Source of the DNA: Roseovarius sp. MMSF_3281
Lineage (GTDB): Bacteria > Pseudomonadota > Alphaproteobacteria > Rhodobacterales > Rhodobacteraceae
Direction of reading: 5' to 3'
Assembly (NCBI RefSeq): GCF_030733685.1
Contig: NZ_JASHIM010000006.1
Coordinates: 62,001-126,000, forward strand
DNA: 64,000 nucleotides
Shown: in pieces, positions 52,250 to 61,580 of the stretch
How positions within the stretch are numbered: the stretch's first letter is position 1
How the letters are laid out: each line of letters opens with the position of its first letter
Notes under the pieces: model-generated
Seen by the model: the letters and a program-made list of their open reading frames with translations, nothing else
Databases searched by the model: none
Told to the model about the DNA's origin: nothing
Program-made: the position numbers and the translations under genes

Positions 52250-54883
52250 ATGCTGCAAATCGACCTGTGGAAACGTGTGGTGATCTGGGGCCTCGTGGCC
52301 CTTGGTTTGCTGCTGGCCCTGCCCAATGCCTTCTACCCCCGGGTAGAAAGTTACAACGACGCCACGGCGGCGATCGAGGCCGGGGTTGAAGACCCGCAGG
52401 TTGTCGAGGAGGCGGGCCGCTGGCCCGATTTCCTGCCCTCCGGTCTGGTCAACCTGGGGCTGGATTTGCGCGGCGGCGCGCATCTGCTGGCCGAGGTGCA
52501 GGTTGAGGATGTCTATGCCTCGCGGATCGAATCCATGTGGCCCGAGGTGCGTGACCTGCTGCGCGAAGAACGTGACCGCATCGGCCCGATCCGCTTGCAA
52601 CCCACTGAAAACGCGGAACTTCGTGTGCGTCTGGTGGACGGCCCCGATGAGGTCTCCCATGCCGCGTCGCTGGTCCGTGGTCTTGCCCGCCCGGTGACCA
52701 GCATCACCGGGGCGGGGGCTTCGGATATCGATGTCACCACCCAAGGCGCCGATATCATCGTGCGCCTGTCCGAGGCCGAACAACGCGCCACCGACGAACG
52801 CACCGTCCGCCAAGCCCTTGAAATCATTCGCCGCCGGATCGACGAGGTCGGCACGCGCGAGCCGACGATTCAACGCCAGGGGGCCGACCGCATCCTGATC
52901 CAGGTGCCCGGTATAGGCAGTGCGGCAGAGCTTAAGGAAATCATCGGCACCACCGCGCAACTGACCTTCCAACCGGTGGTCAGCCGCACCCAGAACCAAG
53001 ATGAACACCCCGGCGCGGGCAATGAGATTTTGCCCTCTTTGGATCAAGAAGGGCTTTATTATATCCTTGAAAAGGCCCCCGTGGTCACGGGCGAGGAACT
53101 GACCGATGCACAGCCCGATTTCGATCAGAACGGGCGCCCCGCCGTATCGTTCCGCTTCAACCCGGGCGGCGCGCGCAAGTTCGGCGATTACACGGCGGAA
53201 AACATCGGCAATCCCTTTGCGATCGTGCTGGACGGCGAGGTGGTTAGCGCCCCGGTGATCCAAAGCCATATTCCCGGCGGCTCGGGCATCATCACCGGCA
53301 ATTTCACGGTCGAGGAAAGCACCAACCTTGCCGTGCTGCTGCGGGCCGGGGCCTTGCCTGCGGGGCTTGAATTCCTCGAGGAACGCACCATCGGCCCGGA
53401 ACTGGGCGCCGACAGCATCGAGGCCGGGCAAATCGCCTGTATCGTGGCCTTCGTTCTGGTGCTGGCCTTCATGTTCGCCAGCTACGGCACCTTCGGGATC
53501 TTTGCCAATATCGCGCTGATCATCAACGTCGGGCTGATCTTTGGCCTGCTCAGCATGATCGGTGCCACGCTGACCCTGCCGGGCATCGCCGGGATCGTTT
53601 TGACCATCGGGATGGCGGTGGATGCCAACGTGCTGGTGTTCGAGCGGATCCGCGAAGAGTTGAAATCCGCCAAAGGTCCGGCGCGGGCGATTGAACTGGG
53701 CTATGAAAAGGCGCTCAGCGCCATTGTCGATGCCAATATCACCACGCTGATCACCGCTGTGATCCTGCTTGTCATGGGCTCGGGCCCGGTGCAGGGCTTT
53801 GCCTGGACGCTGATGATCGGGATTTTCACCTCCGTCTTCACGGCGCTTTTCGTTACCCGCCTGATGATCGTGATGTGGTTTGAACGCAAGCGCCCGAAAA
53901 CCTTGATGGCGGGCCGCGCCCTGCGGCTTGTCCCGAAAAACACAAGCTGGGATTTCTTCCGCCGCTGGAAGGTCTCGCTTGGTGTCTCGGCCGTTCTGAT
54001 CGTCATCGCGGCAGGCTCCTTCATGCTGCAGGGGCTGAACTTCGGGATCGACTTCCGGGGCGGCACCACGGTGCGCACCGAAAGCGCGCAACCGATTGAT
54101 ATCGGTGAATACCGCGATGCGATCCAGCCCCTGGAACTGGGCGACATTTCCATCACCGAGGTGTTCGACCCCACCTTCGGCCCCGAGCAGAATGTCTCGA
54201 TGATCCGTATCCAGGCGCAAGACGGCCAGGAAAGCGTCAGCGCCGAGGTGGTGGCCAGCGTCGAGGAGGCGTTGCAACAGGCCGTGCCGGATATCGAGTT
54301 CACGAGCGTCGAATCCGTCGGCCCCAAGGTCTCGGGAGAGCTGATCGACGCCGCCATCATCGCGGTCTCTCTCGCCATCGGCGCCGTGCTTGTCTACATC
54401 TGGCTCAGGTTCGAATGGCAATTCGCGGTGGGGGCCGTGGCCGCGCTTGTGCATGACGTGGTGCTGACCATCGGCATCTTCTCGGAACTGCAAATTCAGT
54501 TCGACCTTGCCATCATCGCCGCCCTTCTCACCATCGTGGGCTATTCGCTCAACGATACCGTGGTGGTCTTCGACCGGGTGCGCGAGAACCTGCGCAAGTA
54601 CAAGAAAAAGCCGCTGTCCGAGGTGCTGAACATGTCGATCAACGAAACCCTCAGCCGGACGGTGATGACCTCGGTCACCACGCTTCTGGCGCTTCTGGCG
54701 CTTTATGTTCTGGGTGGTGACGTGATCCGCGGCTTTGTCTTCGCGATGATCTGGGGCGTGGTCGTGGGCACCTATTCCTCGGTCTTCGTGGCCAGTACCA
54801 TCCTGCTTTGGCTGGGGGTCAAGCGCGATTGGTCCAAGCCCGATGCCAATGTCGGCAACCAGTTTGCCAATGTAGATGCCTGA
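52250..54883 (+). CDS. secDF: Protein translocase SecDF (fused SecD-SecF)
   Basis: 877 residues, both halves in one chain. SecD: helix near residue 10-28, the P1 domain LVNLGLDLRGGAHLLAEV, then TM helices with GIAGIVLTIGMAVDANVLVFERIREEL. SecF starts about residue 565: WKVSLGVSAVLIVIAAGSF, LNFGIDFRGGTTVRTE, and later IVGYSLNDTVVVFDRVRENL. It uses the proton gradient to pull exported proteins. Fusions occur in some alphaproteobacteria; many bacteria have two genes. It overlaps the tauE-like gene by 8 bases. Confidence 0.95.
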   Translation: MLQIDLWKRVVIWGLVALGLLLALPNAFYPRVESYNDATAAIEAGVEDPQVVEEAGRWPDFLPSGLVNLGLDLRGGAHLLAEVQVEDVYASRIESMWPEVRDLLREERDRIGPIRLQPTENAELRVRLVDGPDEVSHAASLVRGLARPVTSITGAGASDIDVTTQGADIIVRLSEAEQRATDERTVRQALEIIRRRIDEVGTREPTIQRQGADRILIQVPGIGSAAELKEIIGTTAQLTFQPVVSRTQNQDEHPGAGNEILPSLDQEGLYYILEKAPVVTGEELTDAQPDFDQNGRPAVSFRFNPGGARKFGDYTAENIGNPFAIVLDGEVVSAPVIQSHIPGGSGIITGNFTVEESTNLAVLLRAGALPAGLEFLEERTIGPELGADSIEAGQIACIVAFVLVLAFMFASYGTFGIFANIALIINVGLIFGLLSMIGATLTLPGIAGIVLTIGMAVDANVLVFERIREELKSAKGPARAIELGYEKALSAIVDANITTLITAVILLVMGSGPVQGFAWTLMIGIFTSVFTALFVTRLMIVMWFERKRPKTLMAGRALRLVPKNTSWDFFRRWKVSLGVSAVLIVIAAGSFMLQGLNFGIDFRGGTTVRTESAQPIDIGEYRDAIQPLELGDISITEVFDPTFGPEQNVSMIRIQAQDGQESVSAEVVASVEEALQQAVPDIEFTSVESVGPKVSGELIDAAIIAVSLAIGAVLVYIWLRFEWQFAVGAVAALVHDVVLTIGIFSELQIQFDLAIIAALLTIVGYSLNDTVVVFDRVRENLRKYKKKPLSEVLNMSINETLSRTVMTSVTTLLALLALYVLGGDVIRGFVFAMIWGVVVGTYSSVFVASTILLWLGVKRDWSKPDANVGNQFANVDA

Positions 54884-55628
54884 GGGATTGATCACGGCCG
54901 GGGCTACCCCCGGCCTGTTTTTCCTGATGCTGGCAATTGCCATTGCGGGCATCGTGCGGGGGTTTACCGGGTTCGGCACGGCGCTGATCTTCGTGCCGGT
55001 GGCGGGGATATTCCTGCCGCCCGCCACCGTTATCGGCGTGATGGTCATCACCGGGGTATTCAGCACCGGCGCGCTTATTCCCCGCGCATGGGGGCAGGCC
55101 AGCCGCGCCGAGGTGGGGCTTTTGGCCTTGGCCGCACTGATCACCGTACCCTTGGGCATATGGCTTCTGGAACGCCTCGACGGGATGACCATCCGCTGGA
55201 TCGTGGCCATCGTGGCGGCGCTGACCCTTGCCGCGCTGGTTTCGGGCTGGCGGTTTTCGGGGCGCGTCTCGCGCCCCGGCCTTGCGGGCATCGGCGGGGC
55301 CGCGGGGGTCGTCGGCGGGCTGACGGGCCTGACCGGACCGGTGGTGATCCTGTTTTACCTTGCCGGTCAATCGGCGGCACAAACCGTGCGGGCCAATACC
55401 ATCCTGTTCCTGGGCGCCCTCGACGTGGTCATTGCCATCAACCTTTTCCTGCGCGGGGCCATCGCGTGGGAAACGGTTTACCTCGCCCTGATCCTTGCCG
55501 TACCCTATTTCACCACCACGATGATCGGCCAATCGTTGTTTGACCCGCACCAAGAGCGCCTGTACCGATGGGCCGCCTACGGCGTCATCGGCCTTGCGGT
55601 GGTGACCGGCCTGCCGATCTGGGACTGA
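54876..55628 (+). CDS. TauE/SafE-family permease
   Basis: 250 residues with seven or eight hydrophobic segments. It carries the family pattern GIVRGFTGFGTALIFVPVAGIFLPP and the second repeat GGAAGVVGGLTGLTGPVVILFYLAG. It exports or imports small sulfonate- or carboxylate-like anions. ATG 54876 overlaps the secDF stop. It is the second TauE/SafE protein of the window (first at 18875) and not closely similar in sequence. Confidence 0.85.
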   Translation: MPEGLITAGATPGLFFLMLAIAIAGIVRGFTGFGTALIFVPVAGIFLPPATVIGVMVITGVFSTGALIPRAWGQASRAEVGLLALAALITVPLGIWLLERLDGMTIRWIVAIVAALTLAALVSGWRFSGRVSRPGLAGIGGAAGVVGGLTGLTGPVVILFYLAGQSAAQTVRANTILFLGALDVVIAINLFLRGAIAWETVYLALILAVPYFTTTMIGQSLFDPHQERLYRWAAYGVIGLAVVTGLPIWD

Positions 55629-55641
55629 AAGAGGGGCTGCC

Positions 55642-55995
55642 ATGCAAATCAATGAAATCACCTTTGACAATGCCATGCCCATCGACGGCTACGGCCCGGG
55701 GTTCTTCCGCGTCGGCGGCGGGGTGATCGAAGGCGCGGCCCTTGTCACCGTGCACGGCGCGCGGGGCTGGGGCGGCTATGACGACACCGCGCCGCTTCTG
55801 GACCTGGCCGAGGAGTTGGACGTGATCTTTATCGGCACCGGGGCCGAAACCGCCCATGTCCCGCCCGCCTTTCGCGAGGCCCTGGAAGAGGCCGGACTTG
55901 GGGTTGAGGCGATGAACTCCCCCGCCGCCTGCCGCACCTACAACGTGCTCTTGTCCGAAGGCCGCCGGGTGGCGGCGGCGGTGCTGCCGGTCTGA
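55642..55995 (+). CDS. Mth938-type (DUF498/NDUFAF3-like) protein
   Basis: 117 residues. The fold core is DGYGPGFFRVGGGVIEGAALVTVHGARGWGGYDD, followed by LDVIFIGTGAETAHVP and VEAMNSPAACRTYNVLLSEGRRVAAAVLPV. The human relative NDUFAF3 helps assemble respiratory complex I; bacterial members are poorly studied. It follows the permease by 13 bases and precedes the ccm genes. Confidence 0.85.
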   Translation: MQINEITFDNAMPIDGYGPGFFRVGGGVIEGAALVTVHGARGWGGYDDTAPLLDLAEELDVIFIGTGAETAHVPPAFREALEEAGLGVEAMNSPAACRTYNVLLSEGRRVAAAVLPV

Positions 55996-56011
55996 GATTA
56001 TTCGTCTCAGC

Positions 56012-56025
56012 TTGATCCAGGTCAC
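56012..56025 (+). promoter_or_regulatory. Candidate FnrL/FNR box upstream of ccmA
   Basis: TTGATCCAGGTCAC matches the TTGA-N6-TCAA consensus except for the last base. It ends 36 bases before the ccmA start, a position suited to oxygen control of cytochrome c maturation. The sequence is only one base off the FnrL sites known in related bacteria. Confidence 0.5.
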
Positions 56026-56061
56026 TTTCCGCCGCGCCACCTTTGGGGTAGGGACATCTGC

Positions 56062-56679
56062 ATGGGATTGAATGTATCCAACCTCACCATCGCGCGCGGC
56101 GGGATCAAGGTGCTTGAAGGCCTCAACCTGTCGCTTGAGGCGGGTCAGGCGCTTGTCCTGCGCGGGCCCAATGGCGTGGGCAAGACAACCCTTCTGCGCA
56201 CCATCGCGGGGCTCCAGCCCCCAATTGAAGGCACGATCAAGGCCGACCCCGAAACCATGGTCTACGCGGGCCATGCCGATGGTCTGAAACCCACCCTGAC
56301 GGTTGAAGAAAACCTGACCTTCTGGGCCAGTGTCTTTGCCACCTCGGATATTGACGCGGCAATCGACGCCTTCCACCTCGATGCCCTGCGCACCCGTCCT
56401 GCAGGGGCACTTTCTGCCGGGCAAAAGCGCCGCCTTGGCCTAGCGCGGCTGCTGGTCACCGGGCGGCCTATCTGGATACTCGACGAACCCACCGTGTCGC
56501 TGGATGTGGATGCGGTCAGAATGTTCGCCGACACCGTCCGCCACCATCTGGGGCAGGGCGGTTCGGCCCTGATCGCCACCCATATCGACCTTGGCCTGCC
56601 CGATGCCGGCATCCTTGATGTCGGCCCCTACCGCGCCCGCGCCATGAACCCCGACGACTTTGACGAGGCCTTCCTGTGA
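56062..56679 (+). CDS. ccmA: Heme exporter ATPase CcmA
   Basis: 205 residues, the ATPase of CcmAB, which releases holo-CcmE for heme delivery. Walker [13 protein letters not shown] near residue 35, signature-like [15 protein letters not shown], Walker [12 protein letters not shown]. The ATG overlap to ccmB (ATGA-type, 4 bases) couples them. Confidence 0.95.
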   Translation: MGLNVSNLTIARGGIKVLEGLNLSLEAGQALVLRGPNGVGKTTLLRTIAGLQPPIEGTIKADPETMVYAGHADGLKPTLTVEENLTFWASVFATSDIDAAIDAFHLDALRTRPAGALSAGQKRRLGLARLLVTGRPIWILDEPTVSLDVDAVRMFADTVRHHLGQGGSALIATHIDLGLPDAGILDVGPYRARAMNPDDFDEAFL

Positions 56680-57332
56680 TCGCGCTGCTGACCCGTGACC
56701 TGAAGCTCGCAATGCGCGCCGGGGGCGGCTTTGGCCTCGGCCTTGCGTTTTTCCTGATCGTGGTCACGCTGGTGCCCTTCGGTGTCGGCCCTCAATCCGA
56801 CCTTTTGTCGAAGATCGCGCCGGGCATCCTCTGGCTCGGTGCGCTGCTGGCCTGCCTTCTGTCTCTGGATCGTGTCTTTGCCCTCGATTGGGAAGACGGA
56901 AGCCTTGATCTGCTGGCCACCTCGCCCTTGCCGATGGAGGGGATCGTCACGATAAAGGCGCTGGCCCATTGGCTGACCACCGGCCTGCCGCTGGTGCTGG
57001 CCGCGCCGCTTTTCGGCCTGCTGCTTAGCCTGCCCACGCCGGGTTACGCCCCGCTTGTCCTGTCGCTCCTGCTGGGCACCCCGGCGCTTAGCGTGATCGG
57101 CACCTTCGGGGCGGCGCTTACCGTTGGCCTGAAACGCGGCGGGCTGCTGCTGTCGCTTCTTGTCTTGCCGCTCTATGTCCCCACATTGATCTTCGGGGCC
57201 GAGATGGCCCGCCGGGGCGTCGAGGGGCTGGACACCACAACGCCGCTTCTGATGCTGGCGGGCATCACCTGCGGCACCATCGCACTTTTGCCTTTCGCCT
57301 CCGCTGCGGTATTGAAGGTCAACCTGCGCTAG
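56676..57332 (+). CDS. ccmB: Heme exporter permease CcmB
   Basis: 218 residues with six hydrophobic helices. Family segments: [85 protein letters not shown]. It starts GTG 56676 within the ccmA stop region. The start codon is GTG. Confidence 0.95.
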   Translation: MIALLTRDLKLAMRAGGGFGLGLAFFLIVVTLVPFGVGPQSDLLSKIAPGILWLGALLACLLSLDRVFALDWEDGSLDLLATSPLPMEGIVTIKALAHWLTTGLPLVLAAPLFGLLLSLPTPGYAPLVLSLLLGTPALSVIGTFGAALTVGLKRGGLLLSLLVLPLYVPTLIFGAEMARRGVEGLDTTTPLLMLAGITCGTIALLPFASAAVLKVNLR

Positions 57333-57341
57333 CCAACGGGA

Positions 57342-58085
57342 ATGCCGATGAACCTGAATGCACTCTGGCAATACGCCAACCCCAAGAAGTTCATACAGAC
57401 CACGGAAAAGGTGCTGCCGCTCTTTTCCGTGCTGGCGGTGGTCTGTCTGGTGGTGGGGCTGATCTGGGGCTTTTTCTTCACGCCCGAAGATTACCGTCAA
57501 GGCTCGACCGTCAAGATCATCTACCTGCATGTGCCCGCGGCCTTGATGGCGATCAACGTCTGGCTGATGATGCTGGTCACCTCGCTCATTTGGATCGTGC
57601 GCCGCCACCACGTCAGCGCGCTGGCCGCCCGTGCCGCCGCCCCCATCGGCGCGGTGATGACAGTGATCGCACTGGCCACCGGCGCGATCTGGGGGCAGCC
57701 CATGTGGGGCACGTGGTGGGCCTGGGATCCGCGCCTGACCTCCTTTTTGATCCTCTTCCTGTTCTACTTGGGCTACATCGCCCTTTGGGAGGCGATCGAG
57801 AACGACGATACCGCCGCCGACCTTACCTCGATCCTCTGCCTCGTGGGGTCGGTCTTTGCGCTGCTATCGCGCTACGCGGTGAATTTCTGGAACCAGGGGT
57901 TGCACCAAGGCGCCTCGCTCAGCCTCGATAAAGAGGAAAACGTGGCCGATGTCTTCTGGTACCCGCTGCTGGTCTGCATCGCGGGCTTCGTGCTGTTTTT
58001 CATCGCGCTGGTGCTTTTGCGTACCCGTACCGAAATCCGCGCGCGCCGAATGCGCGCGCTTCTGGCCCGTGAACGGATGGGGTGA
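57342..58085 (+). CDS. ccmC: Heme exporter/handling protein CcmC
   Basis: 247 residues, six helices. The tryptophan-rich WWD-type heme-binding signature is GQPMWGTWWAWDPRLTS, flanked by His residues in IIYLHVPAALMAIN and VNFWNQGLHQGAS. CcmC loads heme on CcmE. An internal ATG at 57348 is also possible. Nine bases separate it from ccmB. Confidence 0.96.
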   Translation: MPMNLNALWQYANPKKFIQTTEKVLPLFSVLAVVCLVVGLIWGFFFTPEDYRQGSTVKIIYLHVPAALMAINVWLMMLVTSLIWIVRRHHVSALAARAAAPIGAVMTVIALATGAIWGQPMWGTWWAWDPRLTSFLILFLFYLGYIALWEAIENDDTAADLTSILCLVGSVFALLSRYAVNFWNQGLHQGASLSLDKEENVADVFWYPLLVCIAGFVLFFIALVLLRTRTEIRARRMRALLARERMG

Positions 58086-58090
58086 ACGAA

Positions 58091-58249
58091 ATGATGCCTG
58101 ATCTTGGAAAATACGCCGAGGCCGTGCTGTCCTCCTACGCGGTGTCTCTCGCACTTTTGATCGTGCTGGTCTGGCTTAGCCTGCGCCGCTCGGCCAAGGT
58201 GGCCAAGCAGCTTGAGGATATCGAACAGAAGGCCCGAAAGAATGGCTAA
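58091..58249 (+). CDS. ccmD: Heme exporter small subunit CcmD
   Basis: 52 residues, too short for many gene finders. One membrane helix (YAVSLALLIVLVWLSL) followed by a charged C-terminus (RRSAKVAKQLEDIEQKARKNG). It helps hold CcmE with CcmABC. It starts 5 bases after ccmC and overlaps ccmG by 8 bases. Confidence 0.92.
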   Translation: MMPDLGKYAEAVLSSYAVSLALLIVLVWLSLRRSAKVAKQLEDIEQKARKNG

Positions 58250-58784
58250 AATTTCCCCGCTCATGATCGCGCCCCCGGCCATATTCGCCGGGCTGGCCGC
58301 GCTTTTCTTCTTCGGAATGCAGCGCGAAAACCCCGATGAACTGCCCTCGACAATGACGGGCAAACCAGCCCCCGTGGTGCAGGTCACACCACTGGGCGAC
58401 AAGACCCCCTTCACCGATGCCGATCTGCGTTCGGGCGGCGTGAAGCTTCTGAACTATTGGGCCAGTTGGTGCGCGCCTTGCCGGGTGGAACACCCTGTTC
58501 TTGAGGATCTGGCCAGTCAGGGCATCACCATCTACGGCGTGAACTACAAGGACAAGCCGGGCAATGCCCTGGGGTTCCTCAATGAACTGGGCGATCCCTA
58601 CGCCGCGATCGGTGCCGATGAAAACGGGCGCATGGCGCTCGATTGGGGCGTCTATGGCGTGCCGGAAACCTATGTGATCGACGGCAAGGGCAACATCGTG
58701 CTGCGTTTCGCCGGCCCGATCACCGAGCGCGTTCTGGAAAGTCAGATCATGCCGGCGATCGAAAAGGCCAAGGGCACACGGTAA
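58242..58784 (+). CDS. ccmG: Thiol-disulfide oxidoreductase CcmG (DsbE)
   Basis: 180 residues. N-terminal anchor helix (LMIAPPAIFAGLAALFFFG), then a thioredoxin fold with NYWASWCAPCRVEHPVLEDL; the CAPC pair reduces apocytochrome thiols. GVPETYVIDGKGNIVLRFAGPI gives the cis-Pro loop. The start at 58242 sits inside the ccmD end. Genes ccmE, ccmF and ccmH are not in the window. Confidence 0.95.
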   Translation: MAKISPLMIAPPAIFAGLAALFFFGMQRENPDELPSTMTGKPAPVVQVTPLGDKTPFTDADLRSGGVKLLNYWASWCAPCRVEHPVLEDLASQGITIYGVNYKDKPGNALGFLNELGDPYAAIGADENGRMALDWGVYGVPETYVIDGKGNIVLRFAGPITERVLESQIMPAIEKAKGTR

Positions 58785-58785
58785 A

Positions 58786-58920
58786 TCACTGCTGACAATG
58801 CTGGTCCGCCTGCGCCGAGGGCAGGGGGCAGCTCTGGTCCTGCCCGCTGTCGCCCATGGCCCCCACCACGGCCAGAATACTTAAGACAGCAGCTTGTAAT
58901 ATGATCATAGTCGCGCGCAT
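58786..58920 (-). CDS. Small putative secreted peptide
   Basis: 44 codons. N-terminal signal-like helix (ATMIILQAAVLSILAVVGA), then a short polar tail with two cysteines (DQSCPLPSAQADQHC). An AAGGGGCAGG string sits at good spacing before ATG 58920, giving some support to translation. It is convergent with ccmG, whose stop it nearly touches. I cannot name a family; it may be chance. Confidence 0.4.
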   Translation of the reverse strand: MRATMIILQAAVLSILAVVGAMGDSGQDQSCPLPSAQADQHCQQ

Positions 58921-59032
58921 GGGCCTGCCCCTTTTTTTGTGTTGTGACACTTATCTGGGCAGGGCGCGCCGGAATTTTTAGGGGGAAGGTCGGACGATAT
59001 GGATCACGGATGCGCGATGGGCGGAAATCCGG

Positions 59033-60451
59033 TCACCCGTCGCGCAAGACCGCCCCGGGGTTCATGATGCCCATGGGATCAAGCGCCGCCTTGATCGCCC
59101 GCATCGCCGACAAATGCGCGCCATCCCCATAGCGTTCCAGATCCTCCACCTTCAGCCTGCCAATGCCATGCTCGGCACTGACCGAGCCTTCCATGGCATG
59201 CACAAGGTCATGTACCACGCGTTTCACCTCATCCCGCAGGTGCAGATACTCCGCGCGGCGTTCCCCCGGCGCGGGGAAGACATTGTAATGCAGGTTGCCA
59301 TCGCCCAGATGCCCGAAACAATTGATCCTGAAGTCCCCCAGCTTCGCGATATGCTGGGGCGCGGTGGTGATGAACTCCGGGATGGCCCCCATCGGCAGGG
59401 ATATATCGTGCGAACTGATCGATCCGACCAGGCGGTTCGCCTCGGGGATCTGTTCGCGCACCTCCCAGAATTCGTGCCGCTGTGCCTCGCTCTGGGCGAT
59501 CACCCCGTCGCTCACCAGACCGGCCTCCAGCGCCTCGCCGAACAGGGTTTCCAGGGTCTCCGCCGGGTCCAGCCCACGCGCCAGCCCGACGTCGATCAGC
59601 ACGAACCACTCGGGCAACTCCGCGAAGGGCTGGCGGATATCGGGCAGGGTCTCGGCCAGAAACTCCAGACCCGCGCGATGAATGAGTTCAAAGGCGCTCA
59701 CGCCCTCGCCCATGTGATCCCGCGCCAAGGACAACAGCGATAGCGCCGCCTCCGGGCTTTCGACGACCATCAGGGCGGTGCCTTCCCCCGCCGGGCGCGG
59801 GGCCAGCCGCAGGGTGGCCGCCGTGATCACCCCAAGCGTCCCTTCGCCGCCGATCAAAAGGTCTTTCAGGTCATAGCCCGCGTTATCCTTTCGCAGCCGT
59901 TTCAGCCCGTGATAGATCTGCCCATCCGGCAAAACCGCCTCGATCCCAAGGCACAGCTCGCGCGCATTGCCATAGCGCAGGACATTCACACCGCCCGCAT
60001 TGGTCGCGAGCAACCCACCGATGCGCGCGCTGCCCTTGGCGGCAATCGACAGCGGGTAAAGCCTGTCTGCCCCAAGCGCGGCCTCATGCACATCGGTCAG
60101 GATCGCGCCCGCCTCGACGACCATGGCGTTTTCTTCTGGATAAAGGCCCCGAATGGCGCGCATCCGCTCAAGGCTCAGGACAATAGGGGCAGGGCCATCG
60201 CTGACGATCTGCCCGCCGACAAGCCCCGTGCCCCCGCCATAGGGGATAACCGGCATGGCGGCGGTATGGGCCAGGCGGATGACCTCTGCCACCTCCTCGG
60301 TGTTGCCCGGGGCAACCACGACCCCGGCGTGCCCCGCCCACCTTCCGCGCGGCTCCTCAAGATAGTTAGGGGTGACCTCGCGGATTGCGCCCTCGGACAG
60401 GGCGGCGCGCAGGGTGTCGACAAAGGCGGGGGTGACAGGATTCAGGCTCAT
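59033..60451 (-). CDS. FAD-linked oxidase (GlcD/D-2-hydroxyglutarate dehydrogenase type)
   Basis: 472 residues. The PCMH FAD-binding half has VIPYGGGTGLVGGQIVSDGP, AKGSARIGGLLATNAGGVNVLRYGNARELCLGIEAVLPDG and KDLLIGGEGTLGVITAATLRLAP. The C-terminal half has NCFGHLGDGNLHYNVF and SAEHGIGRLKVEDLERYG. This matches flavoproteins oxidising D-lactate, glycolate or D-2-hydroxyglutarate, passing electrons to quinone or an ETF. Which acid is used is not settled. GlcE/GlcF partners are not adjacent, favouring a single-subunit enzyme. Confidence 0.9.
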   Translation of the reverse strand: MSLNPVTPAFVDTLRAALSEGAIREVTPNYLEEPRGRWAGHAGVVVAPGNTEEVAEVIRLAHTAAMPVIPYGGGTGLVGGQIVSDGPAPIVLSLERMRAIRGLYPEENAMVVEAGAILTDVHEAALGADRLYPLSIAAKGSARIGGLLATNAGGVNVLRYGNARELCLGIEAVLPDGQIYHGLKRLRKDNAGYDLKDLLIGGEGTLGVITAATLRLAPRPAGEGTALMVVESPEAALSLLSLARDHMGEGVSAFELIHRAGLEFLAETLPDIRQPFAELPEWFVLIDVGLARGLDPAETLETLFGEALEAGLVSDGVIAQSEAQRHEFWEVREQIPEANRLVGSISSHDISLPMGAIPEFITTAPQHIAKLGDFRINCFGHLGDGNLHYNVFPAPGERRAEYLHLRDEVKRVVHDLVHAMEGSVSAEHGIGRLKVEDLERYGDGAHLSAMRAIKAALDPMGIMNPGAVLRDG

Positions 60452-60490
60452 ACCCGATACCTATCATGTTGGACGCGATGGTCTAGCGCC

Positions 60491-60586
60491 AAGCCCGTTC
60501 GAACGGGCTTCCATGCGCGAGGCATCCGCCCGCGCATCCAAACGCCGTCGAAGGCGCGTGCCCCAAGGCCTTTCGAAAGGCCTTGG
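60491..60586. repeat. Second cluster of TTCGAA-centred palindromes
   Basis: Two perfect palindromes: AAGCCCGTTCGAACGGGCTT at 60491-60510, identical over 20 bases to part of the one at 6518-6539, and a 24-bp palindrome at 60563-60586 with arms CCAAGGCCTTTC/GAAAGGCCTTGG. Two degenerate ones centred on TCGA lie at 60542-60559 and about 60606-60621. The gap 60452-60690 holds no gene. Confidence 0.8.
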
Positions 60587-60690
60587 CCCGCCCATGACCC
60601 GGCGGCGCCCCTCGAAAGGGCAAATGTCCGGTTCGAGGCCAGAGTTCGGATGCCGCGCAAAGTATGAACGCCGAGTATGCGGCCCTGCGG

Positions 60691-61320
60691 TTACCGTTGA
60701 GGCTGAAAATCTTTACTCGCCAGTAGCATTGCCGCGCCGATCATAAGCGCCCCGCAGACTTTGTTCACAAGACCGAAGGAAAACCGCTTTAGTGCTGTGG
60801 CCGCGCGCACCCCAAGCCATCCCCAGGCCAGTAGGATCACTCCATCGACCGCTAAATAAGTTACCCCCAAGATCAAAAGCTGCGGAAGCACCGGGGTCGT
60901 AGGGTCGATAAACTGAGGAAAGAGCGCACCAAAAAAAACGACGGCAAATGGGTTCGCCATTGAGGTCACAAAGCCTTGACGGAACAGTCGGAACGATTGA
61001 CCGGACGTGTTGGCCGTAACGTCACCCGATTGGTCTTTCGAGAGGAATAGCTGAAGGCCAGTCCAAACCAGGTAGGCCACTCCGAGCCATTTGATCCAAA
61101 TGAATGCACTTGCAGAGGTCGCAATGATTGCAGCAAGACCGAAAGCCGCACCTGCCATTTGCAAGCTGTTTGCGGTCAAGTCTCCGGCAATGGTGTATGC
61201 GCTGCGCTTTACCCCATGCCTTACGCTATTCGATATGATAAGAAGTTGGCTGGTATCAGGCGGTGTCGCGAAAAACACGGCGACCGCAGCCAAATAGATC
61301 ACATAGGTTTCCAAGGGCAT
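60691..61320 (-). CDS. LysE/RhtB-family exporter
   Basis: 209 residues with six hydrophobic helices. The start PLETYVIYLAAVAVFFATPPDTSQLLIISNSVRHGVKRS and the GFVTSMANPFAVVFFGALFPQFIDP segment are hallmarks of LysE/RhtB carriers, which export amino acids such as homoserine, threonine or lysine. Base composition is more AT-rich than neighbours, perhaps a later acquisition. The substrate is unknown. Confidence 0.9.
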   Translation of the reverse strand: MPLETYVIYLAAVAVFFATPPDTSQLLIISNSVRHGVKRSAYTIAGDLTANSLQMAGAAFGLAAIIATSASAFIWIKWLGVAYLVWTGLQLFLSKDQSGDVTANTSGQSFRLFRQGFVTSMANPFAVVFFGALFPQFIDPTTPVLPQLLILGVTYLAVDGVILLAWGWLGVRAATALKRFSFGLVNKVCGALMIGAAMLLASKDFQPQR

Positions 61321-61531
61321 CGCGGGGTTCCTTCGGCTTTACTATATCAAGCTAGGGCTTCGAAAGCAGTCTGGTCAACCTCTCATTGCTACCTTTCACG
61401 CCCCATTCCCGGTTTCCGGAAAAGTCCCGCATGACGCGCATTTAGAACGCTGAGCCCGCCTCCCGGTTTGCTACAAGGGAATTGGTCCCTCAAGACCCGA
61501 GGCCCATTGCGCGATGCGTCAACACATAAGC

Positions 61532-61557
61532 AAAAGGGCGGCCCCGAAAGGCCGCCC
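61532..61557 (-). terminator. Intrinsic terminator of acnA
   Basis: On the minus strand an 8-bp stem GGGCGGCC/GGCCGCCC with a 6-base loop, followed by CTTTTGC with a T-run. It lies about 24 bases beyond the acnA stop (61581). Confidence 0.8.
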
Positions 61558-61580
61558 CTCTATCCTGTCTGGTCCGAAGA

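Noticed and set aside
52055-55291. 1078-codon minus-strand frame opposite secDF
   Set aside because: Shadow frame produced by codon bias; SecDF on the other strand is certain.
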